Shown here: piece after piece, positions 8,880-17,915 of the stretch
How the letters are laid out: the number at the start of each line of letters is the position of its first letter
How positions within the stretch are numbered: position 1 is the first letter of the stretch
From: an uncultured Sulfitobacter sp.
Lineage (GTDB): Bacteria; Pseudomonadota; Alphaproteobacteria; Rhodobacterales; Rhodobacteraceae
Length of the DNA: 64,000 nucleotides
Reading direction: 5' to 3'
NCBI GenBank assembly: GCA_947492925.1
Contig: CANLOQ010000006.1
Span: 1-64,000 of the forward strand
Made by a program: the position numbers and the translations under genes
The notes under the pieces: generated by a model
The model's database searches: none
Seen by the model: only the letters and a program-made list of their open reading frames with translations
Told to the model about the DNA's origin: nothing

Positions 8880-10042
8880 CGTTTCGAATGACCGATGATC
8901 AAAGAGAAATACGTGTCCAGATTTTGCGGATATGCGAACAATTCGACGATGATTACTGGTTAGAGCGGGACCGCAATGGGGGCTTTCCTCATGAACTTCA
9001 CAAGGCGATGGCAGACGGGGGATGGCTGGGTATTGCCATGCCAGAAGCGGTCGGCGGTGCAGGTCTGGGTATTACCGAAGCAACCATAATGATGCAGGCG
9101 ATTGCAGAGTCGGGAGCCGGTGCCAGCGGGGCATCAGCTGTCCACATGAACATATTCGGCCTCAATCCCGTTGTGAAATTCGGCTCCGATGAACAACGTG
9201 CCCGCATGTTGTCGCCGTTGATCTCTGGTGATGAAAAGGCTTGCTTCGCCGTGACGGAGCCGACGACCGGTTTGGATACGACCAAGTTAAAGACAATGGC
9301 GGTGCGGCAGGGGGATCGGTATGTCGTGCATGGTCAGAAGGTTTGGATCTCAACGGCGCAGGTCGCGCACAAGATGCTGCTCTTGGCGAGAACAACACCG
9401 CTTGAGGATGTCACAGACCCAACCGAAGGATTGAGCCTGTTTTATACCGATCTCGATCGCAATTTTGTAGATGTGCGCGAAATCGAGAAAATGGGGCGCA
9501 AAGCCGTCGATTCGAACGAGGTCTTTATCGATGGGTTGCCGATTCCGGCTGAAGACCTGATCGGGGAGGAGGGCAAGGGATTTCGGCAAATTCTACACGG
9601 TCTGAATCCTGAACGCATTCTTGTGGCTGGCGAATGCATCGGCATTGCGCGCAATGCACTGAAACGCGCGGCGCAATACGCCAACGAGCGTGTGGTTTTC
9701 GGTCGACCCATCGGCCAGAATCAGGGCGTCCAGCACCCATTGGCACAGGCTTGGGCGCGGGTGGAGGCTGCCAACCTCATGGTGATGCATGCCGCCGCAC
9801 TTTACGATGCAGGAGAGGCTTGCGGGGTTGAGGCAAACGCCGCCAAATTGCTGGCCGCGGATGCCGCAGTCGAGGCGACCGAAGCGGCGCAGATTGCCTT
9901 CGGCGGATTCGGATATGCCAAAGAATATCATGTCGAGCGACTGGTCAGAGAAGCTCTGCTTTTCCGAATCGTGCCCGTGACCCCGCAGATGCTCTTATCG
10001 TTCATTGCTGAAAAAGCTCTCGGACTTCCAAAGTCTTACTAA
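8876..10042 (+). CDS. Acyl-CoA dehydrogenase
   Basis: The product has 388 residues. I choose GTG 8876, because GAGGAGG sits 7 bp upstream and the codon overlaps the previous stop (GTGA); ATG 8888 is the alternative. Standard ACAD blocks are present: CFAVTEPTTGLDTTKLKT, YVVHGQKVWISTAQVAHK, FGRPIGQNQGVQHPLAQAWARVEAANL. The C-terminus REALLFRIVPVTPQM lacks the EGT motif of MCAD-type enzymes, while GLNPERILVAGECIG keeps a glutamate at the place used as catalytic base in isovaleryl-CoA dehydrogenase. It resembles 35305-36468 and 44196-45356. FAD enzyme, electrons probably to the ETF at 20868-22552. Confidence 0.92.
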   Translation: MTFRMTDDQREIRVQILRICEQFDDDYWLERDRNGGFPHELHKAMADGGWLGIAMPEAVGGAGLGITEATIMMQAIAESGAGASGASAVHMNIFGLNPVVKFGSDEQRARMLSPLISGDEKACFAVTEPTTGLDTTKLKTMAVRQGDRYVVHGQKVWISTAQVAHKMLLLARTTPLEDVTDPTEGLSLFYTDLDRNFVDVREIEKMGRKAVDSNEVFIDGLPIPAEDLIGEEGKGFRQILHGLNPERILVAGECIGIARNALKRAAQYANERVVFGRPIGQNQGVQHPLAQAWARVEAANLMVMHAAALYDAGEACGVEANAAKLLAADAAVEATEAAQIAFGGFGYAKEYHVERLVREALLFRIVPVTPQMLLSFIAEKALGLPKSY

Positions 10043-10079
10043 GTGATTTCGGAGCCGAGACAGGAAGTAGAATCTTGTC

Positions 10080-10108
10080 TTGATTAATTTTCTAACACAC
10101 GTTAGATT
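10080..10108 (+). promoter_or_regulatory. Island operator B with sigma70-like promoter
   Basis: TCTAACACACGTTAGA at 10091-10106 is the palindrome with one mismatch (C for T in the right half). A good promoter overlaps it: -35 TTGATT at 10080-10085, 17 bp spacer, -10 TAGATT at 10103-10108. The SDR start codon follows at 10148 with GGGGAGGAGG upstream. This promoter probably drives the long transport-activation operon up to etfA. Confidence 0.75.
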
Positions 10109-10147
10109 ATTGAAATAACCCCAAATGGGGAAAGGGGAGGAGGCGTC

Positions 10148-11002
10148 ATGAGTGAGACGCAATTTGGATCTTCGCAAGAAGATCTGACAGCACGCAAAAC
10201 TGTATTCGCGAGCGACTTGTTCGCAGGCAAAACAGTTGTTGTGACCGGTGCAGGCGGTGGTCTGGGTCTGGCGATTGCGACCCTTTTCGCCAGGCTGGGT
10301 GCCAATCTTGCCGTTAACGGACGGGATGCGGAGAAACTGGCTTCGGCCAAGGAATTCCTCGAGAGCTTTGGTGGCAAAGTCTTTGCCAAGCCGATGACCA
10401 TTCGAGACCCTGAACAGGTCGATGAGTTTGTTGCACAGGTAAATCAAGAATTCGGTTCAATTGACGTTTTGGTGAACAATGCGGGGGGGCAGTTCCCTCA
10501 AGCTGCGCTGGATTTTTCTCCCAAAGGCTGGAACGCCGTTATAGACACCAACCTCAACGGCACCTGGTGGATGATGCAGTCCACCGCGCGCCATTGGGTT
10601 GCGCAAAAGCAACCGGGTTCAATCGTCAGCATTGTGGCAGACATTTGGCGTGGGATGCCTGGAATTGCACACACCTGCGCGGCACGGGCGGGAGTCATTT
10701 ACCTGTCTAAATCGGTGGCTGTGGAATGGGCTCCGCATGACATCCGGGTAAATTGCGTGGCGCCGGGTTGCTGCGAGAGCAATGGATTTGGGAACTACCC
10801 TGAGGAAGGCGCGGCAACCTTTCAGGACTCAAACCCGATGCGGCACGCTGGCGACGAATGGGATGTAGCCGAAGGGGTTGTCTACATGGCGGCCAGTTCG
10901 GGGAAATTCGTAACGGGCGAAGTTTTGAACATCGACGGTGGACAGCAACTGTGGGGAGATCCCTGGCCAACAGGACGACCGGATTACTTCCGGATTTCCT
11001 AA
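10148..11002 (+). CDS. SDR oxidoreductase of the enoyl-CoA / dienoyl-CoA reductase subgroup
   Basis: A 284-residue Rossmann protein with VVVTGAGGGLGLAIA (NADP site), NNAGG and NCVAPGCCES. The normal YxxxK active site is replaced: the region reads GIAHTCAARAGVIYLSKS, so Tyr becomes His and Lys becomes Arg. This is the pattern I recall from peroxisomal 2-enoyl-CoA reductase and 2,4-dienoyl-CoA reductase type SDRs rather than alcohol dehydrogenases. It probably reduces an unsaturated acyl-CoA with NADPH. It is the first gene of the operator B operon; the SDR at 56344-57198 is a close relative. Confidence 0.85.
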   Translation: MSETQFGSSQEDLTARKTVFASDLFAGKTVVVTGAGGGLGLAIATLFARLGANLAVNGRDAEKLASAKEFLESFGGKVFAKPMTIRDPEQVDEFVAQVNQEFGSIDVLVNNAGGQFPQAALDFSPKGWNAVIDTNLNGTWWMMQSTARHWVAQKQPGSIVSIVADIWRGMPGIAHTCAARAGVIYLSKSVAVEWAPHDIRVNCVAPGCCESNGFGNYPEEGAATFQDSNPMRHAGDEWDVAEGVVYMAASSGKFVTGEVLNIDGGQQLWGDPWPTGRPDYFRIS

Positions 11003-11039
11003 GACAAGTTACTAACCTAGTGGGGAAAAAAAGAGCCAG

Positions 11040-11846
11040 ATGATGACGAATAGACAAACAGAAACTGGCACCAGTGATGGCGCAATACTGGAGTGTCGCG
11101 GGATTGAGCGGCGTTTCGGCGGCATTGTTGCTGTCACCGGCGTGGATATGGTCATTCGGCCCCAGGAAATCTTTGGCCTTGTGGGACCGAACGGTAGCGG
11201 AAAGACAACGCTCACAAACGCGATTACCGGTTTTTATCCGCCAAACGTCGGATCTATCCGTCTGGCAGGAAAGGACATCACGGGCACAGCGCCTCACAAG
11301 GTCGCAAAACTTGGGGTTGCCCGAACGTTCCAGAACCTTGCCCTGTTTAACGGGATGAGCGTGCTCGACAACATTTTGCTAGGTCGTCACATCCACATGA
11401 ATCCGGGCGTCTTCCGTACCGCGTTTTACTGGTGGGCCGCAAAAAATGAAGAGATCGAAAACCGCAAGATCGTCGAAGAGGTGATTGAGTTTCTACAGCT
11501 TGAGAGCATCCGGAACGAACTGGTTGATGGGCTTCCTATTGGGCTGAAAAAGCGAGTTGAGCTTGCACGCGCCTTGGTGGCCGAGCCACAAATGTTGATC
11601 CTTGATGAGCCGATGGCGGGCATGAACCAAGAAGAGAAGGGGTATATGTCCCGCTTCATACTGGACGCGCGGGCAGAACGGGGCGTCAGCGTCTTGCTGA
11701 TCGAACACCACATGGATGTCATCATCGGCATTTGTGATCGAATGCTCGCCCTGAACTACGGCGAAATGATCGCCAGTGGCATACCAAAAGAAGTCGTAAA
11801 AGACCCTCGGGTCATCGAAGCATATGTTGGAGGGTCACATGGCTGA
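11040..11846 (+). CDS. livG: LIV-type ABC transporter ATP-binding protein (LivG-like)
   Basis: The product has 268 residues from ATG 11040 (ATG 11043 equally possible; only a weak AAGAG ribosome site). Walker A is GPNGSGKTT (about residue 50), Walker B is MLILDEPMAGMN, followed by the H-loop EHHMDV. The ABC signature is degenerate, GLPIGLKKRVELARAL instead of LSGGQ. It is one of two ATPases of the branched-chain-amino-acid/organic-acid type importer encoded at 13759-19166. It is separated from the permeases by an acyl-CoA synthetase gene that overlaps its 3' end. Confidence 0.92.
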   Translation: MMTNRQTETGTSDGAILECRGIERRFGGIVAVTGVDMVIRPQEIFGLVGPNGSGKTTLTNAITGFYPPNVGSIRLAGKDITGTAPHKVAKLGVARTFQNLALFNGMSVLDNILLGRHIHMNPGVFRTAFYWWAAKNEEIENRKIVEEVIEFLQLESIRNELVDGLPIGLKKRVELARALVAEPQMLILDEPMAGMNQEEKGYMSRFILDARAERGVSVLLIEHHMDVIIGICDRMLALNYGEMIASGIPKEVVKDPRVIEAYVGGSHG

Positions 11847-13758
11847 GGGGGCAACATCGCATAATTCGGTCAATGAGACGATTGGCATACTTTTGGCGCG
11901 GAACGCTTCAAATCACGGATCGAATATCGCAATGCGCGAAAAAGAGCGCGGAATTTGGAAGGAGAGCACCTGGCGCGAGTACTCCGAAGATGTATTGGCT
12001 TGCGCGGCCGGTCTTGAAAAAATTGGCGTAAAGCCGGGCAAAGCCGTACTCATTCTGGGCGATAACCGTGCGCGGTTATACGGTGGCATGCTGGCTATTT
12101 CGCTGCTTGGTGCCTACGCTATGCCGGCCTATCCGGGCGCGACACTTGATGAACTTCAGCATTTCCTTGGTGAAGCCGATATCGTAGCCGCCATCGCGGA
12201 AGATCAAGAACAGGTCGACAAGATTCTCGAGATACGCGATGCCGGCGCGAGTGGCATCGAACACATCATCTACGATGAAACGCGCGGGCTTGGGTTTTAC
12301 GAAGACGATGGTCTTATGTCATGGGACCACCTGATCGAAATTGGCCTGCACGATCTTAACGAGATCCCCAGTCGCCGCGAAGAACTTTTGCATCGTGCGG
12401 GACCAGACGATCCCGCAATCTTTCTGCATTCTTCAGGAACAACCGGTAAGCCAAAAGGTATTGTTCTGAGCCAGAAAAACGTTCTGACGGCAGCCAAGAA
12501 TGGCCATGACGCAGGAGCGTTCGGAGAAGATGAGGATATCCTTGCCTATCTCCCAATGGCTTGGGTTGGGGATTATGCCATTACGGTGGCCGCAGCGCTT
12601 AGGTACCGGTTCACCGTCAACGTCCCAGAGCGACAGGAAACGGTTGTGCGGGACATGCGGGAAATCGCTCCGACTTTTTATTTGGCAGCACCTAGAAGTT
12701 GGGATCAGATGCTGACCACAATTCAGGTCGGCATGGAGGATTCAACGCCGTTAAAGAAGTGGTTGTACCATTTCTTTATGGATCGGGCGATTGCGGCTGA
12801 GACGCGCAAACTGAATGGCAAGAGTGGCGGTGCATTAGAACCTTTGGGCCGTCTGTTGGGTGAGGCGCTTGTCTTTGGCCCGATCAAGGATCAGTTCGGG
12901 ATGAGCCGTCTGAAAAGCGCGTTCACCGGCGGCGAGGCCATTGGCGAAGACACCTTTGTGTTTTACCGGGCCTTGGGCATCAAGCTTCGCCAGCTTTACG
13001 GCCAGACTGAGATCAGCGCGATCAGTGCAATCCAAGCACCAAACGAGGTGCGCCTGCACACGGTTGGTACACCCGCGCCGGGTGTCGAGGTCAAGATTGA
13101 TGACAGCGGCCAGATCATGTTGCGTTCCAACAGCGTGTTCAGCGGCTATTTCAACAAGCCGGAGGCAAGTGCCGAAGCCCTGCAAGACGGGTGGCTGCTG
13201 ACCGGCGATGCCGGATATCTGGAAGAGAACGGCCAGCTGGTGGTTCTGGGGCGTGTGTCTGAGGTCATGTATACGGCCGGGGGTGAACGCTATGTTCCAA
13301 ACTATATCGAGAACCGCCTGAAGTTCAGCCCATATATCAAGGATGCGGCTGTACTTGGGTCGGGACTGGACGAACTGACAGCAATGGTCTGTGTGGATTT
13401 CGAAGCGGTAGGTCACTGGGCAGAGGTGAATGGCGTGCCATACGTTTCTTATGCCGACCTGTCCCAACGTGACGAGGTTGCCACCCTTCTGCGCGAGGCG
13501 TTCAGTCGGGTCAACAAGGCCGTCACTGAACCCTTGCAGTTGAAACGTTTCGTCAGTTTGCCAAAGGAATTTGACCCGGATGATGGGGAAATCACACGGA
13601 CCAGAAAACTGCGCCGCAAGGTCGTTCAGGAACGCTATGCCGATGTTATCGCAGCGCTCTATGACGGTTCAAAAGAGGTCCATGTAAGCGCGCAGGTGAC
13701 TTACGAGACCGGAGAAGTAGGGAAGGTCGAGAAGAACCTTCCCATCAGGGAGGTATAA
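11839..13758 (+). CDS. Long-chain-type acyl-CoA synthetase (AMP-binding, FadD-like)
   Basis: The product has 639 residues from ATG 11839, preceded by GGAGGG and overlapping livG by 8 bp. The ATP loop is HSSGTTGKPKGIVLS (about residue 200), then YGQTE, the hinge TGDAGYLEENG and GRVSEVMYTAGGERY. The C-terminal RTRKLRRKVV supplies the catalytic lysine. The enzyme should activate an imported carboxylic acid to its CoA ester at the expense of ATP. Its position inside the ABC importer operon implies that the imported molecule is the acid it activates. It is related to bacterial homologues of mammalian ACSBG/long-chain enzymes. Confidence 0.93.
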   Translation: MAEGATSHNSVNETIGILLARNASNHGSNIAMREKERGIWKESTWREYSEDVLACAAGLEKIGVKPGKAVLILGDNRARLYGGMLAISLLGAYAMPAYPGATLDELQHFLGEADIVAAIAEDQEQVDKILEIRDAGASGIEHIIYDETRGLGFYEDDGLMSWDHLIEIGLHDLNEIPSRREELLHRAGPDDPAIFLHSSGTTGKPKGIVLSQKNVLTAAKNGHDAGAFGEDEDILAYLPMAWVGDYAITVAAALRYRFTVNVPERQETVVRDMREIAPTFYLAAPRSWDQMLTTIQVGMEDSTPLKKWLYHFFMDRAIAAETRKLNGKSGGALEPLGRLLGEALVFGPIKDQFGMSRLKSAFTGGEAIGEDTFVFYRALGIKLRQLYGQTEISAISAIQAPNEVRLHTVGTPAPGVEVKIDDSGQIMLRSNSVFSGYFNKPEASAEALQDGWLLTGDAGYLEENGQLVVLGRVSEVMYTAGGERYVPNYIENRLKFSPYIKDAAVLGSGLDELTAMVCVDFEAVGHWAEVNGVPYVSYADLSQRDEVATLLREAFSRVNKAVTEPLQLKRFVSLPKEFDPDDGEITRTRKLRRKVVQERYADVIAALYDGSKEVHVSAQVTYETGEVGKVEKNLPIREV

Positions 13759-14646
13759 ATGGACTGGATCTTTCTATCAGAGCTGGCAATCAACGGTGCT
13801 CTAACGGGTCTGCTGTATTCACTATTCGCCATCGGCCTCGTGCTGATTTACAAAGCGTCCTCGGTGCCCAATCTGGCACAAGGCGGATTGACGATGGTTG
13901 GAGCCTATGTGGTTCTTGCCTTGTCGCATGATGCAGGCCTGCCGCTGTGGCTGGCCATTCCGCTTGCGGCCGTGATCATGTTCGGCCTGGGATTTGGTAT
14001 TGAGCGTGTTGCGTTGCGCCGCCTAGCGGGCCGCCCGGTTGTGATGATCTTGATGATGACATTGGGTCTTGATATTTTCTTGCGCGGTACAACGCTGGCC
14101 ATCTGGGGCGGAACGTCCCGATCAATGGAGCTGGGGGTCAGCTATGATCCGTTGTTCCTTGGTGATATCTTTGTCAGCCGCATCCATCTCGTTGGAGCTG
14201 GTGTGGCGATTGGCCTCTTTGTCGCCTTCATGCTGTTTTTCCGCAGCCGGACCGGTATCAAGTTGCGGGCAATCGCAGACGATTACATGGCGTCTTGGTC
14301 GGTCGGAATTTCGGTTGAACGCGGCGTTGGTTTGTCCTGGGCATTGGCGTCAGTCGTGGCTGTGGCTGCGGGCGTCATCTGGGGTGAAATTCAGGGCGTT
14401 GATCAAGCGCTCTCACTGTTGCTTCTCAAAGGTCTGACAGTTGCCGTTCTGGGTGGGCTTGACAGTATTCTGGGGGCTGTGGTCGCCGGTATCATTCTCG
14501 GCATCATCGAAAACGTGGGCTCTGATTTCCTTGATCCTCTTGTTGGGGGCGGAAGCAGGGAACTTATCGTTGCTGCTGTTCTCATACTTACGGTCATGAT
14601 CCGTCCGCACGGGCTGTTTGGCCGTCACGACATCGAAAGGGTGTAA
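13759..14646 (+). CDS. livH: LIV-type ABC transporter permease (LivH-like)
   Basis: A 295-residue integral membrane protein beginning right after the synthetase stop (no gap). It has about eight hydrophobic helices, the pattern NGALTGLLYSLFAIGLVLIYKASSVPNLAQGG typical of LivH N-termini, and GGLDSILGAVVAGIILGIIE near the C-terminus, which contacts the ATPase. It forms the translocation pore with the next gene. Confidence 0.94.
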   Translation: MDWIFLSELAINGALTGLLYSLFAIGLVLIYKASSVPNLAQGGLTMVGAYVVLALSHDAGLPLWLAIPLAAVIMFGLGFGIERVALRRLAGRPVVMILMMTLGLDIFLRGTTLAIWGGTSRSMELGVSYDPLFLGDIFVSRIHLVGAGVAIGLFVAFMLFFRSRTGIKLRAIADDYMASWSVGISVERGVGLSWALASVVAVAAGVIWGEIQGVDQALSLLLLKGLTVAVLGGLDSILGAVVAGIILGIIENVGSDFLDPLVGGGSRELIVAAVLILTVMIRPHGLFGRHDIERV

Positions 14647-14649
14647 GGA

Positions 14650-15723
14650 ATGTTTTATAGACTTTCTGGTGTCCATCACGCCAACTACGTATCGGATAGC
14701 CGTATCTTCAAGGTTCCTGCTGACCGCAACCTGGCGATCTTCATTTTCCTTTTTGGGCTGGCGGCGCCATTCCTTTTGCCGTCATTGTATCTGAATAGTT
14801 ACATGCTGCCATGGTTAATCTGGACGGCTGCGGCGCTTGGGCTGAATCTGGTGACAGGTTGGGCTGGCCAGCTTCATCTGGGTTATGCCGCTGTTATGGC
14901 CGTTGGTGCCTATTCGGCAATCCACGCCGCAAGGTTTGGGGTGCCATGGGAATTCGCCCTGATCATCGGCGGGTTGGCATCATCAGTGATCGGCAGCCTG
15001 TTCGCCTTTGCCGCACTGCGGGTGAAGGGGCTTTATCTCGCGCTGACAACCCTTGCGATGCAGTTTGTGATGGACTGGGTGTTGACCCACTCGCCTGCGA
15101 TCTCGGGCGGTTCACACGCATCGCTGCAATCCCCGACACTGGCGCTGCTTGGGCAGGACATCACGTCTGACACGGGCTATTACTATGTCGCCTTTGGCTG
15201 GTGCGTGTTGGTGACGATTTTCATGCTGAACCTCAAACGCACCGGGTTGGGGCGCGCCTTGGTTGCGGTCCGGGAAAAGGATTTTGCTGCGGCCATTCTG
15301 GGCGTCAATAGTTTCTACTACAAGATCCTGGCCTTTGCGGCATCGTCTTTCATCGCTGGTGTCAGCGGTGCGCTGCTTGTCGCGACGTTCTTCTTCCTTG
15401 CTGCTCCAGAGCAATTCTCGGTCGCGGTTTCGATCCAGGTACTGGCAATGGTGATTGTTGGTGGTCTGGGCAGTATCATCGGATCGTATTTGGGGGTCGC
15501 CCTGATCCTGCTCGTACCCGGTCTGGTGAACGGGATCGTTGCAGGCGGCAGCCAGTCGCTTGGAATGCAAATCAATGTTGAAACGCTCGCTCATATCCCG
15601 AACGCAGTTTACGGCGCGCTGATCGTCATAATTCTTTTGATCGAACCGCTGGGGCTGGGAAAGCTCTACGGCAACATAAGGGACTACCTGATGGTCTGGC
15701 CCTTTGATCAGCTGAGAAAGTAG
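14650..15723 (+). CDS. livM: LIV-type ABC transporter permease (LivM-like)
   Basis: A 357-residue polytopic membrane protein 3 bp after livH. Typical LivM blocks are LNLVTGWAGQLHLGYAAVMAVGAY (about residues 75-98), RVKGLYLALTTLAMQF and GGLGSIIGSYLGVALI. There is a short cytosolic N-terminal extension (about 30 residues, MFYRLSGVHHANYV) before the first helix. Pairs with LivH in the inner membrane. Confidence 0.94.
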   Translation: MFYRLSGVHHANYVSDSRIFKVPADRNLAIFIFLFGLAAPFLLPSLYLNSYMLPWLIWTAAALGLNLVTGWAGQLHLGYAAVMAVGAYSAIHAARFGVPWEFALIIGGLASSVIGSLFAFAALRVKGLYLALTTLAMQFVMDWVLTHSPAISGGSHASLQSPTLALLGQDITSDTGYYYVAFGWCVLVTIFMLNLKRTGLGRALVAVREKDFAAAILGVNSFYYKILAFAASSFIAGVSGALLVATFFFLAAPEQFSVAVSIQVLAMVIVGGLGSIIGSYLGVALILLVPGLVNGIVAGGSQSLGMQINVETLAHIPNAVYGALIVIILLIEPLGLGKLYGNIRDYLMVWPFDQLRK

Positions 15724-15735
15724 AGAGGAATGTCG

Positions 15736-16548
15736 ATGCAAGAAAAGGTCAAAGCCCAGCCCATCCTGTCAATGAACAGTGTCGAGGTGTTGTATGACAA
15801 TGTGATGCTGGCGATCAAAGGTGTTTCGGTTCAGGTGCCAAAAGGCGAGATGATCGCGCTCTTGGGATCAAACGGAGCCGGGAAAAGCACGACGCTGAAA
15901 GCGATCAGTGGTCTTTTGAAAGCCGAACGCGGCCGCGTAAGCCGAGGAGAGATCAAGTTCGAAGGCACTGACATGACCGGCATGCTCGCTCAGAATCGGG
16001 TGGATATGGGCATTTGTCACGTCATCGAAGGTCGACGTGTCTTTGAACACCTGACACCGGATGAGAACCTGACAGCGGCTGCACCAACGGGCATGTCCCG
16101 GTCAGTCTTGAGCGCGGAAAAGGAAAAAATCTATGCCTATTTTCCGAGACTGGCTGAACGGCGCAATTCACTTTCCGGCTACCTGTCGGGTGGCGAGCAA
16201 CAGATGCTGGCGATTGGCCGTGCGCTAGTGACTCAACCGAAGTTGCTGATGCTGGACGAGCCGAGCCTCGGACTCGCGCCATTTCTGGTCGCTGAAATTT
16301 TCGGCATTCTCAAAAAGATCAACGAAGAGGAAGGCATGTCCGTTCTGCTTGTGGAACAGAATGCTCTGGCCGCGCTGGAGATCGTTTCAGAAGGCTATCT
16401 CATTGAAAATGGTCGTGTCGTTATGAACGGCACAGCCGAAGCTCTCAAATCCAACTCCGACATCCAAGAGTTCTATCTTGGCGGCGGTGAAGGCACCGAC
16501 TTTCACAACGTCAAGCACTACAGCCGACGCAAGCGTTGGTTGAGCTGA
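15736..16548 (+). CDS. livF: LIV-type ABC transporter ATP-binding protein (LivF-like)
   Basis: The product has 270 residues from ATG 15736, with AGAGG 7 bp upstream; ATG 15730 is too close to that site. Walker A is GSNGAGKSTT, the signature is YLSGGEQQMLAIGRAL, Walker B is LLMLDEPSLGLAP, and the H-loop region is VEQNALAALE. A basic C-terminal tail (HYSRRKRWLS) extends beyond the usual LivF end. Second ATPase of the importer. Confidence 0.94.
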   Translation: MQEKVKAQPILSMNSVEVLYDNVMLAIKGVSVQVPKGEMIALLGSNGAGKSTTLKAISGLLKAERGRVSRGEIKFEGTDMTGMLAQNRVDMGICHVIEGRRVFEHLTPDENLTAAAPTGMSRSVLSAEKEKIYAYFPRLAERRNSLSGYLSGGEQQMLAIGRALVTQPKLLMLDEPSLGLAPFLVAEIFGILKKINEEEGMSVLLVEQNALAALEIVSEGYLIENGRVVMNGTAEALKSNSDIQEFYLGGGEGTDFHNVKHYSRRKRWLS

Positions 16549-16581
16549 AGTTATAGTCAATCATTGTTCTGGGAGGATAAG

Positions 16582-17820
16582 ATGAAGAAACTTAACAAGA
16601 CGTTAGCCGCGTTTTCGATGATAGGCGGACTGGTCGCCGGGTCGCAAACACTGGCCGAACCATTCAAAGTGGGTGTTTGTTACGACCTTAGCAAGGCATA
16701 CACATTTGCTACGCCACAGGTTTCGCAGGCCGCGATGGATCTTGCAAAGCTGGTCAACATGAAGGGCGGTATCGGCGGCGAACCGGTGGAAGTTATCGTG
16801 CGTGACCACGGTAACGAACCGCAACGCGGGATCGAATGCTATTCCAAGCTGAGCCGCGAAGGCGTTTTTGTCTTTGATACCTTGTCAACGCCAGTGTCGC
16901 TGGCAGTCCTCCCGCGGGCCATGGCAGATGGCCGCGTTCTGATGCAGTCGCTGGTCGGGCGTGGCGATGCGGTGGATGGCACTGTCTTTGATTGGGTCTA
17001 TCCGATCGGGCCGACCTATTGGGGACAGGCCGCCAACGACGTTGCCTACATCAAGCAGTTGCATGATGGCGATATGTCCGATGTCAAGGTTGGCTTTGTC
17101 TACTTTGACTATCCGTTTGGTCAGGAGCCGATCGAGATTCTTCAGACCCTGTCTGAGAAAGAGGGATTTGAATTGGATCTCTATCCGGTGCCGCTGCCCG
17201 GCAGTGATCAGGCCGGTGTATGGTCCAAGGTGCGCCGCGATAAGCCCGATCATTTGATCGTCTGGATGTTGGGCGGGGCGCATGTGGTCGCGTCAAAAGA
17301 GATGCAGCGAAATCGCATCTCGATGGAGAAATACATTTCAGTCAACTGGCTGAACGAAGTCGACATCGCCAACATCGGCAAAGAGGCGGCCATTGGTCTA
17401 AAGCGTGGTACCAACGTGGTTGGCGGCCCCGACGTGGCCTTGCGCCAAGAGATCATGACGGAGATTTATGAAAAAGGTCAGGGCTCTGGCCCGTTGGAGA
17501 AGACAGAGGACGTTTTCTACAATACCGGACTGGCGATGTATTCCATCGTGTTCGAAGCCGCGCGCAAAGCGGTAGAGCTCGAAGGCCTTCCGATCACTGC
17601 AACATCTTATAAGGCGGGTCTGGAGACCCTCAAAGACTATGACGCCAACGGCCTGATGGCACCGATTACGGTGACGCCGGACGATCACGGTGGCGGCGGT
17701 AAAACACGCATCGAAATGTGGGATGGAGAGGCCTGGGTGCCGCAGACCGACTGGATCGCGGAATACACCGATGTTGTGTGGGATGTGGTCAGGGAAAGTT
17801 CCTCAAAATACGAGCAATAG
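16582..17820 (+). CDS. Periplasmic substrate-binding protein of the LIV-type importer (first copy)
   Basis: The product has 412 residues from ATG 16582 with GGGAGG upstream. A Sec signal peptide (MKKLNKTLAAFSMIGGLVAGSQTLA) is visible with likely cleavage before EPFKVG. The mature part is a type I periplasmic binding fold (Peripla_BP_6 style). It is unusual in family terms: motifs such as RDHGNEPQRGIECY, SLVGRGDAVDG and DHGGGGKTRIE are shared almost unchanged with the second copy at 17916-19166, so the two are tandem duplicates. The ligand is probably an organic acid rather than an amino acid, given the adjacent synthetase. Confidence 0.92.
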   Translation: MKKLNKTLAAFSMIGGLVAGSQTLAEPFKVGVCYDLSKAYTFATPQVSQAAMDLAKLVNMKGGIGGEPVEVIVRDHGNEPQRGIECYSKLSREGVFVFDTLSTPVSLAVLPRAMADGRVLMQSLVGRGDAVDGTVFDWVYPIGPTYWGQAANDVAYIKQLHDGDMSDVKVGFVYFDYPFGQEPIEILQTLSEKEGFELDLYPVPLPGSDQAGVWSKVRRDKPDHLIVWMLGGAHVVASKEMQRNRISMEKYISVNWLNEVDIANIGKEAAIGLKRGTNVVGGPDVALRQEIMTEIYEKGQGSGPLEKTEDVFYNTGLAMYSIVFEAARKAVELEGLPITATSYKAGLETLKDYDANGLMAPITVTPDDHGGGGKTRIEMWDGEAWVPQTDWIAEYTDVVWDVVRESSSKYEQ

Positions 17821-17915
17821 TAGAAAGTTAACAGATAGGTCTGCGTCACCTGGGTGGCGGCGCGCCCGCAGAACGAAGAAGCCGCCTTACACTCAATCAA
17901 CGGGAGAAAGAGAAG

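Noticed and set aside
13798-13815. CTCTAACGGGTCTGCT as a possible eighth operator
   Set aside because: Only the left half-site resembles the palindrome, and it lies inside the livH coding sequence.
17836-17876. Hairpin between the two binding-protein genes
   Set aside because: Only a short outer stem (TCTGCG/CGCAGA) with a mostly unpaired interior; not strong enough to call.
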